From Marinobacter sp. F4216 (GTDB taxonomy: Bacteria > Pseudomonadota > Gammaproteobacteria > Pseudomonadales > Oleiphilaceae): 64,000 bases of DNA. The position numbers and the translations under genes were made by a program. The stretch lies in contig NZ_JAIOUO010000002.1 of assembly GCF_019931195.1 (NCBI RefSeq), positions 310,001 to 374,000 on the forward strand, given 5' to 3'. This document shows, piece by piece, positions 54,512 through 64,000 of this stretch (position 1 is its first letter; the number at the start of each line of letters is the position of its first letter). A model generated the notes under the pieces. The model was not told where the DNA came from and ran no database searches. It worked only from the letters and a program-made list of their open reading frames with translations.

Positions 54512-54952
54512 ATGCAATACCTTCACACTATGATCCGGGTTTCCAACCTGGAGGAAACGCTGCACTTTTTCTGTGATCTGCTGGGGATGAAGGAGATCAG
54601 TCGCAAGAGTAGCGAGAAAGGCCGCTTCACTCTGGTGTTCCTCGCGACCCCCGATGATGAAGCGCGTGCCCGGCAAGACAAGGCGCCCATGATCGAGCTG
54701 ACTTACAATTGGGATCCCGAGGAGTACTCCGGGGGGCGGAATTTTGGTCATCTTGCGTATCGCGTTGATGATATCTACGCACTGTGTGAACACTTGCAGG
54801 CGAATGGGGTAACCATTAACCGCCCCCCGAGAGACGGTCATATGGCGTTTATTCGCACGCCGGATAATATTTCCATTGAACTGTTGCAAAAGGGTGAGGC
54901 CTTGCCGCCGAAGGAGCCCTGGGCCAGCATGGAAAATACCGGAACCTGGTAA
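54512..54952 (+). CDS. gloA: Lactoylglutathione lyase (glyoxalase I)
   Basis: Converts the methylglyoxal-glutathione adduct to S-lactoylglutathione. It has 146 residues. All four metal ligands of the E. coli enzyme align: His5 (YLHTMIRV), Glu in MIELTYNW, His in FGHLAYRVD and Glu in [11 protein letters not shown] 54512 follows ACGAGGTG. It diverges from the DUF1853 gene. The start of the Clp-N/AAA-like gene is 76 bases further on. Confidence 0.96.
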   Translation: MQYLHTMIRVSNLEETLHFFCDLLGMKEISRKSSEKGRFTLVFLATPDDEARARQDKAPMIELTYNWDPEEYSGGRNFGHLAYRVDDIYALCEHLQANGVTINRPPRDGHMAFIRTPDNISIELLQKGEALPPKEPWASMENTGTW

Positions 54953-55028
54953 GCGTCCAGGGAGTTGGACAACCAGGGAACTCATTCATTTCGTAGGTAA
55001 CGCAAGATCAGGGAGATCTGTTAATAAC

Positions 55029-56366
55029 ATGGAACGTTTTATGGAAGATTGGCAAGGATGCCTGTCCCCCGAATGCCAGGTAGCACTGGTGCAGGCGCGG
55101 GACGGGGTGCATCAGCGCGGTGGCTCGGTTGTCACCGCCGAGGATTATCTGCTGGCACTGCTGGAATCCTGTACCTCGGTAACCGCCTTCTTGCACCGGG
55201 CCGGAGTGGATCTCGATGAACTGGTGAGAACCGTTCAGTGTGAACAGCCGGTGGTGACGGAAGTCGGCCGGGAAGGGTTTCTGTCGTCCCAGCTACTGGC
55301 CTGGTTTGCAGAGGCCAGGGAGGTTTGCGACCAGTCCTGGCTTGATTGGAGTGTTCTGCTTCGGGTACTGGTCTCGGGAATGGAGCGCCTGCGTGACAAG
55401 GCCTACGTGGCGGTTCTTGAAGTGGTAGTGACCTGGCCCGATGCCACCGCTCTGCTGCCTCACGATGCATCGAAGGATCCCTCTGTCCCATTGGTCGTCA
55501 CTGACAGCGACTGGCTCCTGGTTGCCGAGGATATAACTGTCTCGCTGGCCTCATCGCCGCAATCGCTGGTCTGGCTCATGGGAGTCCGTGGGGCAGGTAA
55601 GTCCAGTCTGCTTCAGTTTGCCCTCGGCGAACTGGAGTTGGACCATCATGTTGTGAATCCGAGGACTGACCAGAGCCTGTTCGAATTGGCACGGTGTCAG
55701 GAGAGTGAGGGAACCGACTCTCTGGCTTCCGCCTCTGCCTCTGTGCTGGTTCTGGATAACTGCTCCCCGGCCGACCTTATGGTTCTCGTCGAACGCACAG
55801 AAACGCAGTTGTTGGATGTGCTTGCCAGCTGGCAGGGGCCAATACTGCTGGTGGGAAATTCATCCAGCCCTGCCGACTGTTCGCGGCTGGAGCACTGGTT
55901 GGGGCGGATGATTGACGTGATTGATATGCCTTCAACGAGTGCTGGCCAGAAAGAGGCGATTCTCGTGGCGCATCAGCCCTTGATCGAAAAACGCTGGCAG
56001 ATCGAAATCCCTGTTTCAGTGATTCGGTATGCCGCAGGTTGCCGGGATCCTTCTGTTATGTGGCCCGGTGACCTGCTGCGTTGGGTGGAGCGGGCAGCTG
56101 CGCGGCTGGACCTGTTTGCCCGACGTGGTTCAGGCGAATCGATGGCGATGTCGGGGCAGCTGGCGTCGTTGCGCCGTCAAGCTCTGTTGGAATTGGCTCG
56201 TCGTGAACCTGCCAGTGCCATTGCGGCTTCCCTTGATGAGCTGCAGTTGAGCAAAGCGGCGGTTGAAGTCGCCTGGTTCGAGCGCAAGGCCGCCGGCACG
56301 CTCAGGCACTTAAGCGTGGATGATTTGAGCAGCGAGCTGGCTCGATGGGTTGCAGCAAAGCGTTGA
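55029..56366 (+). CDS. Clp-N-domain / degenerate AAA-like ATPase
   Basis: A 445-residue protein not matching a family I can name. The first 70 residues (LSPECQVALVQARDGVHQRGGSVVTAEDYLLALLE) resemble the N-terminal repeat domain of ClpA/ClpB/ClpV. A P-loop domain follows with Walker A GVRGAGKSS at residues 185-193 and a Walker B VLVLDNC at 239-245. The residue after the Walker B Asp is Asn instead of the usual catalytic Glu, so ATP hydrolysis may be weak. ILLVGNSSS resembles sensor 1. The C-terminal 100 residues are helical. ATG 55029 has GGGAGA 12 bases upstream. It is followed 49 bases later by a small gene. Confidence 0.78.
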   Translation: MERFMEDWQGCLSPECQVALVQARDGVHQRGGSVVTAEDYLLALLESCTSVTAFLHRAGVDLDELVRTVQCEQPVVTEVGREGFLSSQLLAWFAEAREVCDQSWLDWSVLLRVLVSGMERLRDKAYVAVLEVVVTWPDATALLPHDASKDPSVPLVVTDSDWLLVAEDITVSLASSPQSLVWLMGVRGAGKSSLLQFALGELELDHHVVNPRTDQSLFELARCQESEGTDSLASASASVLVLDNCSPADLMVLVERTETQLLDVLASWQGPILLVGNSSSPADCSRLEHWLGRMIDVIDMPSTSAGQKEAILVAHQPLIEKRWQIEIPVSVIRYAAGCRDPSVMWPGDLLRWVERAAARLDLFARRGSGESMAMSGQLASLRRQALLELARREPASAIAASLDELQLSKAAVEVAWFERKAAGTLRHLSVDDLSSELARWVAAKR

Positions 56367-56415
56367 CCGGTTCAGTATTGCCGGCAGAATCGTAATCAGG
56401 TTGGAGACACAACGG

Positions 56416-56790
56416 GTGAAGGATCTGGAGATTTATGTCCGCGACCTCGAGGCAGGCGCGGTATCCCAGTGGTTGGAGGGGCAGCTGGACCAGTTGGAAC
56501 TGGATGACAGTCAGGTGGACTCCGTCATCAAGGGAACGGCCCTGTTTCAGGGGGCTGGTCTGCGAATTACGCTGTATCCCGGTGCGTTTGGAAAGCGGTT
56601 TACATCGCTGGTGATGGAAGGTGAAGCACTGCCCTGGTCGTCCGACCTGGACTGCGCACGCAGCGCATGGCGGTCTTTGGATACCGAAGTCCGGTGCAGC
56701 CCCGGAGACTGGATGGAAGGGGACCCGGTTGAAGATGAAAAGTGGTGGCGCCTCGATCACCGAGGGGAGCACCTGGTTAACTGGAACTAA
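56416..56790 (+). CDS. Small acidic hypothetical protein paired with the Clp-N/AAA gene
   Basis: A 124-residue acidic protein. GTG 56416 is chosen with GGAGA at 56403-56407. The open frame extends 22 codons upstream, but with no ribosome site. There is no signal peptide or membrane helix. It has several Trp and a central LFQGAGLRITLYPGAFGKRF segment of beta character. No family is recognised. It lies 49 bases behind the AAA-like gene in the same direction and is followed by a terminator, so the two are the last genes of one transcript; a joint function is inference. Confidence 0.72.
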   Translation: MKDLEIYVRDLEAGAVSQWLEGQLDQLELDDSQVDSVIKGTALFQGAGLRITLYPGAFGKRFTSLVMEGEALPWSSDLDCARSAWRSLDTEVRCSPGDWMEGDPVEDEKWWRLDHRGEHLVNWN

Positions 56791-56794
56791 AAAA

Positions 56795-56817
56795 GGCAGC
56801 CCGAGGGCTGCCTTTTT
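56795..56817. terminator. Terminator between the small acidic gene and cold-shock gene
   Basis: GGCAGCC, loop CGAG, GGCTGCC with A-run before and T-run after. It is bidirectional and lies between convergent genes. Confidence 0.88.
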
Positions 56818-56834
56818 CGTGATTGGCGGCGTGA

Positions 56835-57350
56835 TCAGTCGCTGAGAATAGACACGTTGTCTGCCTGCAGGCCCTTGTCGGCCTCAACCACATTGAAGCG
56901 CACCAGTTGACCCTGGCGCAGGACACGGCGGCCGCGACCGCGAATGGCGCGGAAGTGAACAAACACTTCGTCACCGCTGTCACGCACGATGAAGCCGAAG
57001 CCCTTTTTCACATTGAACCACTTAACAGTGCCTTCTTCGTCACCCTCTGGGGTGCTGTCGTCATAGTCGTCGTCCTCCTCGTAGTTCTGCTGGGCCGACT
57101 GGTATGTGTTTCTGCGTGCGGTTTGTTGCTTACCTGCCAGTGCTGCAACGAGGAAGCCGGCAATACCAAAAAGAACAAAACTGATCAGGTAGGCTGCGAT
57201 ACCCCGGTTGCTGCCCAGAGCCTCGACCAGGTCACCGGCGGCAATCAGTCGAAGGGGTTCGGGGGTGTAGGAAAGCAGGGTAGCCAGAATCAGTGGTGCG
57301 GGAATGGCGATCAGGATGGCAACGAGGATCGCTTTGGCTGGATTACGCAT
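56835..57350 (-). CDS. Membrane-anchored cold-shock-domain protein
   Basis: A 171-residue protein with two predicted membrane helices (about residues 6-26 and 50-72). These are followed by a very acidic linker ([16 protein letters not shown]) and a complete cold-shock domain of 66 residues: [18 protein letters not shown] (RNP1), EVFVHFRAI (RNP2) and [23 protein letters not shown] 57350 is preferred to ATG 57368, because GGAG lies upstream of it at a normal distance. Single-domain Csp proteins are normally soluble; the fused helices would hold this one at the inner membrane. The N-terminus resembles neither CspA nor DUF1294 fusions. Confidence 0.85.
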   Translation of the reverse strand: MRNPAKAILVAILIAIPAPLILATLLSYTPEPLRLIAAGDLVEALGSNRGIAAYLISFVLFGIAGFLVAALAGKQQTARRNTYQSAQQNYEEDDDYDDSTPEGDEEGTVKWFNVKKGFGFIVRDSGDEVFVHFRAIRGRGRRVLRQGQLVRFNVVEADKGLQADNVSILSD

Positions 57351-57577
57351 TGACTGAACTTTCTCCATTTTTGTAACGCTAACGATAAAGAACCGGATGT
57401 CGGGTAAACTCTGACACTCGGTCGGTGAAAACCGCCGGCCATCCGAACCGTGGAGACACTGGCGGGCAAAAGCGGCATGATACCAGATTATTCCGAACGC
57501 TGACCAAGGGGATAATCGTTGTTGTCTTAAGCAATTACGTCAGCCACGGAGTCCTGACGGGGAGCGTTTGACTAGCT

Positions 57578-57796
57578 ATGACGGATAAAAATCTCGAAAC
57601 CAGAATGGACGAACTGGAAGTGCGTCTGGCCTTTCAGGACGATATTATCAACACCCTCAGTGATCAGTTGGCGAAACAGGAGCTGGAGTTGCGCGAATTG
57701 TGGGAGGCCAAGCGCTTGCTGCACAAGCAGGTCAGGGAACTCTCGCCGTCAAACATCAAGAGTGAGGAAGACGAAACGCCGCCTCCCCACTATTGA
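57578..57796 (+). CDS. slyX: SlyX family protein
   Basis: A 72-residue coiled-coil protein with the SlyX pattern: LETRMDELEVRLAFQDDIINTLSDQLAKQE near residues 5-34, followed by a helix and a proline-rich end PPPHY. Its function is unknown in all species. It is a short gene, convergent with dapE, with only 7 bases between them. Confidence 0.93.
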   Translation: MTDKNLETRMDELEVRLAFQDDIINTLSDQLAKQELELRELWEAKRLLHKQVRELSPSNIKSEEDETPPPHY

Positions 57797-57803
57797 TTCC
57801 GCT

Positions 57804-59955
<2,152 letters not shown>

Positions 59956-59984
59956 CAGGTGTTTGCTCCTTTGTCTGGTGAGGC

Positions 59985-60332
59985 TTAAGCGTCTGCGAAC
60001 TTTTGTGCCCAGTCGTCGTCCTTGAATCCGACGGAGACGGACCCGTCATGCTCTACAACCGGCCGCTTAATGATGGAAGGGTTGTCCAGCATGATCTGGT
60101 GGGCGGATTGGGCGCCAATGGTATCACGAACCTCGTCGGGAAGTTTTCGCCAGGTGGTGCCACGGCGGTTGAGCAGGGTTTCCCATCCGACGGCCTGCTC
60201 CCATTGGGTCAGGCGTTCGCTGTCCAGCCCGTCTTTCTTGAAGTCGTGAAAGTCGTAGGCGATGTTTCGTTCGTCCAGCCATTTTCGGGCCTTTTTGACG
60301 GTGTCGCAGTTCTTGATGCCGTACAGTTTCAT
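59985..60332 (-). CDS. ArsC/Spx-family reductase (YffB-like)
   Basis: A 115-residue thioredoxin-fold protein of the YffB type. The N-terminal motif is YGIKNCDTVKKARKWLD with a single Cys9; the second Cys of a C-x-x-C pair is missing, as in YffB. The conserved lysine-arginine tail NPSIIKRPVVEHDG is present. It is placed inside the dap operon between dapC and dapD, a frequent arrangement in gammaproteobacteria. It is probably a glutathione-dependent thiol reductase, but a link to lysine synthesis is not shown. Its start overlaps the dapC stop by 4 bases. Confidence 0.93.
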   Translation of the reverse strand: MKLYGIKNCDTVKKARKWLDERNIAYDFHDFKKDGLDSERLTQWEQAVGWETLLNRRGTTWRKLPDEVRDTIGAQSAHQIMLDNPSIIKRPVVEHDGSVSVGFKDDDWAQKFADA

Positions 60333-61531
60333 GGGGTATTTGCCTTTACGAATTCAACAATACGGTGCGCCGCTTCAACACATTCCTCGAGTGGGGCAAC
60401 CAGGGCCATGCGTACCCGGTTCTCGCCAGGATTGACCCCATCCACAGTGCGAGACAGGTATCGTCCGGGTAACACGTGAACGTTCTGCTGGGCTGACAAG
60501 TCCCGTGCGAAGGTTTCATCGTCCATGGGGGTTGTCGGCCAGAGGTAGAATCCGGCATCCGGAAATTCCACGTCCATTACCTCTCGCAGGATGGGCACCA
60601 CGGCCTCAAACTTGGCCCGGTAGGCTGCGCGGTTTTCCCGGACATGATCTTCGTCACGCCACGCGGCAATGCTGGCCAGCTGGTTCTGGATGGGCATGGC
60701 GCAACCGTGGTAGGTCCGGTATTTCAGGTAGTCCTCGATGACCTTCGCGTCACCCGCGACAAAGCCGGATCGCAGGCCCGGAAGGTTACTGCGCTTGGAC
60801 AGGCTGTGAAACACAATGCAGCGGGCGAAATCGTGGCGGCCCATGGCTGCGCAGGTTTGCAGCAACCCTTCTGGCGGTTGGGCTTCGTCGGGATAGAGTT
60901 CCGAGTAGCACTCGTCAGAGGCGACGATAAAGTCGTACCGGTCCGCGAGTTCGATGACCTTGATCAGCGTGTCGCGGGGGATCACTGCGCCACTGGGGTT
61001 GCCGGGAGAGCACAAGAACAGAACCTGACACTCCTGCCAGACCGATTCGGGCACTGCGTCAAAGTCTGGAATGAATCCATTGGAGCCGTCGCAGGGTAGG
61101 TACACCGGTGTTGCGCCGGCCAGCAGCGCTGCGCCTTCATAGATCTGGTAAAAGGGGTTGGGACTGACCACTGTTGCAGGGCGGCCGCTGTCCACAACGG
61201 CCTGCACCAGAGAGAAAATGGCCTCCCGGGTCCCGTTCACCGGTACCACATGCTGTGCCGGATCCATTGAACCCTCGGGCAGCTGGAAGCGCGCCGTTGC
61301 CCAGTCACTGATGGCCTGGCGAAGTTCATCCGTACCCTTGGTGGTGGGGTAGTTTGCCAACTTGTCGAGACTGTCGGCGACCACCTGTTTGACGAATTCC
61401 GGGGAGGGATGTTTGGGCTCGCCGATGCCCAGAGAGATCGGGGCGATATCGGCTGGCGGTTCAATGCCGGCTTTCAGCTTGGCAAGCTTCTCAAACGGGT
61501 AGGGATGGAGTTTCGTCAGATTGGGATTCAT
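60329..61531 (-). CDS. dapC: Succinyldiaminopimelate transaminase
   Basis: A PLP-dependent class I/II aminotransferase of 400 residues. The lysine that binds PLP lies in HSLSKRSNLPGLRSGF (near residue 240), and SDECYSELYPDE and LCSPGNPSGAVIP are the other cofactor contacts. It converts N-succinyl-2-amino-6-ketopimelate to succinyl-DAP. It overlaps glnD by 4 bases upstream and the ArsC-like gene by 4 bases downstream. The operon order and lysine-pathway neighbours support DapC over other aminotransferases of this class. Confidence 0.95.
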   Translation of the reverse strand: MNPNLTKLHPYPFEKLAKLKAGIEPPADIAPISLGIGEPKHPSPEFVKQVVADSLDKLANYPTTKGTDELRQAISDWATARFQLPEGSMDPAQHVVPVNGTREAIFSLVQAVVDSGRPATVVSPNPFYQIYEGAALLAGATPVYLPCDGSNGFIPDFDAVPESVWQECQVLFLCSPGNPSGAVIPRDTLIKVIELADRYDFIVASDECYSELYPDEAQPPEGLLQTCAAMGRHDFARCIVFHSLSKRSNLPGLRSGFVAGDAKVIEDYLKYRTYHGCAMPIQNQLASIAAWRDEDHVRENRAAYRAKFEAVVPILREVMDVEFPDAGFYLWPTTPMDDETFARDLSAQQNVHVLPGRYLSRTVDGVNPGENRVRMALVAPLEECVEAAHRIVEFVKANTP

Positions 61532-64000
61532 TGAGTATCGTCCAGAACTTTACAGAGGCCCTGTTGCAGGTCCCGGCACAGGGAGGCGTCACTGATCGGG
61601 GCGCCCTGTTCGTCGGTAATAAAAAATACGTCCTCGACCCGCTCGCCGAGGGTGGCGATCTTGGCGTTCGACAGGCGAACCCGATGATCCAGCAGTACCT
61701 GCCCGATACGGGCCAACAGGCCCGGCCGGTCCGGTGTGATGACTTCCATCACCGTACGCTGGTTGATGGTGTCGTTGGAGAAGGTCACCTCGGTCGGGAA
61801 GGCGAAATGTTTGAGCTGCCTTGGGGTCCGGCGGTGAATGATGTCCGGGTAGTCTTCCGGATCATCCAGCTCCTCAATCAGGCGCTTCCGGACCCGATCC
61901 TTCCGGGCCGGATCGGTGCCCAGGGGCTGTCCTTTCTCATCCAGCACCACATAGGAGCTGATGGCGTAGTCACCAACGCCGGAGCTGATGCGAGCATCAA
62001 CGATGTTCAGGTTCAGCTGCTCCAGCACGGCCGTCGTGGCGGCGAAAAGGGCAACCCGGTCTTTCACGTAAATGATGATCTGGGAATAACCGTCGGTCGG
62101 GCCCCCGCGGGTGTCGCGAATCAGCACCATCGGATCGGGATTATCGCCGTGGCGAATGATAGCCGCGGTCTGCCAGGCAATGTCGACCGTGGAATCCTGA
62201 AGGAAGTAATCTTCGTCCACTGTGTCCCAGATGGTGTCGATCTGCTCGTCGGTCATGTTCTGGGCGATCAGGATTTCCCGCGCTTCGGACTGTGTGGCCT
62301 GAATCCATTCATCCCGGTTGACCGGCGTTTCTGTACCCCTGCGAAGAGCGCGCTTGGCTTCGATGTAAAGTTGGCGGAGAAGGGAGGCGCGCCAGGTGTT
62401 CCAGAGCTTGGGGTTGGTAGCACTGATGTCGCAGACGGTCAGCACGTAGAGATAATCCAGGTGCATCTGGCTGGGCACGGCCCGGGCAAAATTGTGGATG
62501 ATGTCCGGGTCTGAGATGTCCTTGCGCTGGGCGGTCATGGACATCAGAAGATGGTTTTCTACCAGCCACGAAATCAGCGAGGTATCCCGTTCACTCAGGT
62601 GATGCTGCTTGCAGAAGGCTTCGGCGTCTATGGCACCCAGCTCCGAGTGGTCGCCGCCACGCCCTTTGGCCACATCGTGGTAGAGCCCGGCGATCAGAAG
62701 ATTCTCCAGTTTGGGAAGCTGGTGAATCAGGCGGCAGGCCAGGGGGAACTCGGTTTTCGCCTCGTGTCCCCGCAGGCGGGTCATGTTGCGAATGACTCTG
62801 AGAGTATGGGCATCCACCGTGTAGATGTGAAACAGGTCGTGCTGCATCTGTCCGATGATCTGCCCGAATTCAGGCAAGTAGCGCCCAAGCACGTTGTACT
62901 TCTTCATGGCAGACAGCGTGTGCTCAAGCGCATGAGGCGTTCGCAGCAGCTCCATGAACAGGGTGGTCACCCCCAGGTCCGATCGGAAGGCATCGTCGAT
63001 CAGGTGCCGGTGAGCCCGTAGGGAGCGAATGGTGGTGGCCCGGATGCCCTTGATGTCAGGGTGCTGTGCCATCAGGACGAAGATCTCCATGATGGCGTAG
63101 GGTGCGTAGGCAAAAACCTGGTTGTTGATGGCCTCAATGTACCGGTTGCGCATCTGGAAGCGCTTGTTCAGGGGCTGGATGTCATCTTCCTGACCAGAGG
63201 CAAGAATGGCCTCATCGTAGTACTGGAGGATGACGTCCGTAAGCTCCGCCAGGGCCAGAACTGTTCGGTAGTAGGACTGCATCATCAGCTCGACACCGAG
63301 ACGTTTGCCTTCGTCCTTGTAGCCCATCATCTGCGCCAGCGCGCGCTGATGATCGAACATCAGACGGTTTTCGTTCCGGTCTGCCAGCAGTTGCAGGCCA
63401 TATCTTAACTGCCAGAGAAATGTCTCTCCCTGCAGGAGAATCTGGTATTCCTCTTCAAGCAGGATGTTCGACTTAACCAGATCGGAAATATCCTGCAGGC
63501 CGAAGTGGCGTTTGGTGATCCAGCCGATGGTCTGGATATCCCGAAGCGCTCCGGGAGACCCCTTCACGTTGGGTTCGAGGTTGTACTCAGTGTCACCGTA
63601 TTTCTCGTGGCGGGCCTGCTGTTCCTGCCGTTTGGCAATAAAATAGGCGCGGTCGGTGCTGACACTGTCGGAATAAACCTGCTCACTGAGTTCCTGGCGT
63701 AAATCGTCGGGGCCAGCGATGGTACGTGTTTCCAGCAGGTTGGTCAGGATCGTGATGTCTTCCCGGGCCGCCTCGATGCCTTCGGCCATGCTTCGGACGC
63801 TGTGCCCGATGTCGAGTTTCAGGTCCCAGAGCAGCGTAATGAAGGCGCTAAGATCCTCGTGCCAGCCGTCTTCGACACCGGACCGGGTTAGAATGAGCAG
63901 GTCGATGTCCGAATGGGGGTGGAGTTCACCGCGACCGTAGCCGCCCACGGCAATCAGCGCGATATCGGGGGAGTCTGCGAACGGGTAGCGTTCCCAGATC
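61528..64000 (-). CDS. glnD: Protein-PII uridylyltransferase, 5' end outside window
   Basis: The nitrogen sensor that adds and removes UMP on PII proteins according to glutamine. The window holds about the last 824 codons; the frame stays open to the right edge and the N-terminus lies beyond it. The nucleotidyltransferase motif GGYGRGELHPHSDIDLLIL is near the edge. The HD hydrolase domain is marked by HTLRVIRNM and LYHDVAKGRGGDHSELGA. Two ACT domains close the protein (IIIYVKDRVALFAATTAVL and VMEVITPDRPGLLARIGQVL). It leads the dap operon, overlapping dapC by 4 bases. Confidence 0.97.
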   Translation of the reverse strand, partial: IWERYPFADSPDIALIAVGGYGRGELHPHSDIDLLILTRSGVEDGWHEDLSAFITLLWDLKLDIGHSVRSMAEGIEAAREDITILTNLLETRTIAGPDDLRQELSEQVYSDSVSTDRAYFIAKRQEQQARHEKYGDTEYNLEPNVKGSPGALRDIQTIGWITKRHFGLQDISDLVKSNILLEEEYQILLQGETFLWQLRYGLQLLADRNENRLMFDHQRALAQMMGYKDEGKRLGVELMMQSYYRTVLALAELTDVILQYYDEAILASGQEDDIQPLNKRFQMRNRYIEAINNQVFAYAPYAIMEIFVLMAQHPDIKGIRATTIRSLRAHRHLIDDAFRSDLGVTTLFMELLRTPHALEHTLSAMKKYNVLGRYLPEFGQIIGQMQHDLFHIYTVDAHTLRVIRNMTRLRGHEAKTEFPLACRLIHQLPKLENLLIAGLYHDVAKGRGGDHSELGAIDAEAFCKQHHLSERDTSLISWLVENHLLMSMTAQRKDISDPDIIHNFARAVPSQMHLDYLYVLTVCDISATNPKLWNTWRASLLRQLYIEAKRALRRGTETPVNRDEWIQATQSEAREILIAQNMTDEQIDTIWDTVDEDYFLQDSTVDIAWQTAAIIRHGDNPDPMVLIRDTRGGPTDGYSQIIIYVKDRVALFAATTAVLEQLNLNIVDARISSGVGDYAISSYVVLDEKGQPLGTDPARKDRVRKRLIEELDDPEDYPDIIHRRTPRQLKHFAFPTEVTFSNDTINQRTVMEVITPDRPGLLARIGQVLLDHRVRLSNAKIATLGERVEDVFFITDEQGAPISDASLCRDLQQGLCKVLDDTQ

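Overview
The window looks like chromosomal core sequence from a marine gammaproteobacterium. It most resembles Marinobacter, judging from gene order and protein types: nadK with a neighbouring phosphoesterase, a DUF1329/YCF48/RND cluster, a TAXI-type TRAP transporter, the thrS-infC-rpmI-rplT-pheST-ihfA block, a glucosylglycerate operon and glnD-dapC-dapD-dapE. Nothing was searched against a database, so the genus is an inference. I saw no insertion sequence, prophage, rRNA or CRISPR array. Coding density is high and most intergenic gaps carry a hairpin or terminator.

Layout. 0-5.5 kb: a coiled-coil protein, nadK, a metallophosphoesterase, a rhomboid protease, then a Fur-box-like site before a yeaC-like gene and a DUF2797 gene. 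5.6-13.5 kb: pepN and a three-gene envelope cluster (DUF1329, YCF48 propeller, MMPL/RND pump). 13.7-17.4 kb: TAXI receptor and fused TRAP permease. 17.5-24.9 kb: the translation block, with a thrS leader that mimics a tRNA-Thr anticodon arm and an infC gene with a non-canonical start codon. 25-31.3 kb: secreted HNH nuclease, tRNA-Pro(GGG), a BCCT betaine-type transporter, and a minus-strand trio (lipoprotein retropepsin-like protein, inactive transglutaminase with membrane helices, RimK-like ATP-grasp ligase). 31.4-36.9 kb: an orphan small gene, rmuC, a periplasmic repeat protein, and a divergent AraC regulator / CoA-transferase pair. 37-43.2 kb: a penicillin-acylase-family lipoprotein and a large lipase lipoprotein facing each other across a gap that holds a tRNA-like 3' end. 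43.5-46.5 kb: class I fumarase and SelO. 46.6-53.5 kb: a glycerate kinase / phosphatase / GpgS / GH13 phosphorylase operon, then a queuosine-mannosyltransferase-like gene and a quinone oxidoreductase. 53.5-57.4 kb: DUF1853, gloA, a Clp-N/AAA-like protein with a small partner, and a membrane-anchored cold-shock protein. 57.6-64 kb: slyX, then the minus-strand glnD-dapC-yffB-dapD-dapE operon, with glnD running off the right edge.

How they work together. The best-connected module is 46.6-51.3 kb. GpgS and the HAD phosphatase would make glucosylglycerate, and the GH13 phosphorylase with the kinase would return it to glucose-1-phosphate and phosphoglycerate. Together with the BCCT carrier this points to an osmotically challenged, saline lifestyle. 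The dap operon supplies lysine and peptidoglycan precursors and is coupled to the nitrogen sensor GlnD.

Most unusual items: the thrS anticodon mimic, the Clp-N/AAA two-gene unit with a D-N Walker B, the membrane-tethered cold-shock domain, the EF-hand-like calcium repeats inside the lipase, the ATP-grasp/transglutaminase/retropepsin trio, and the tRNA-like remnant at 39.9 kb.
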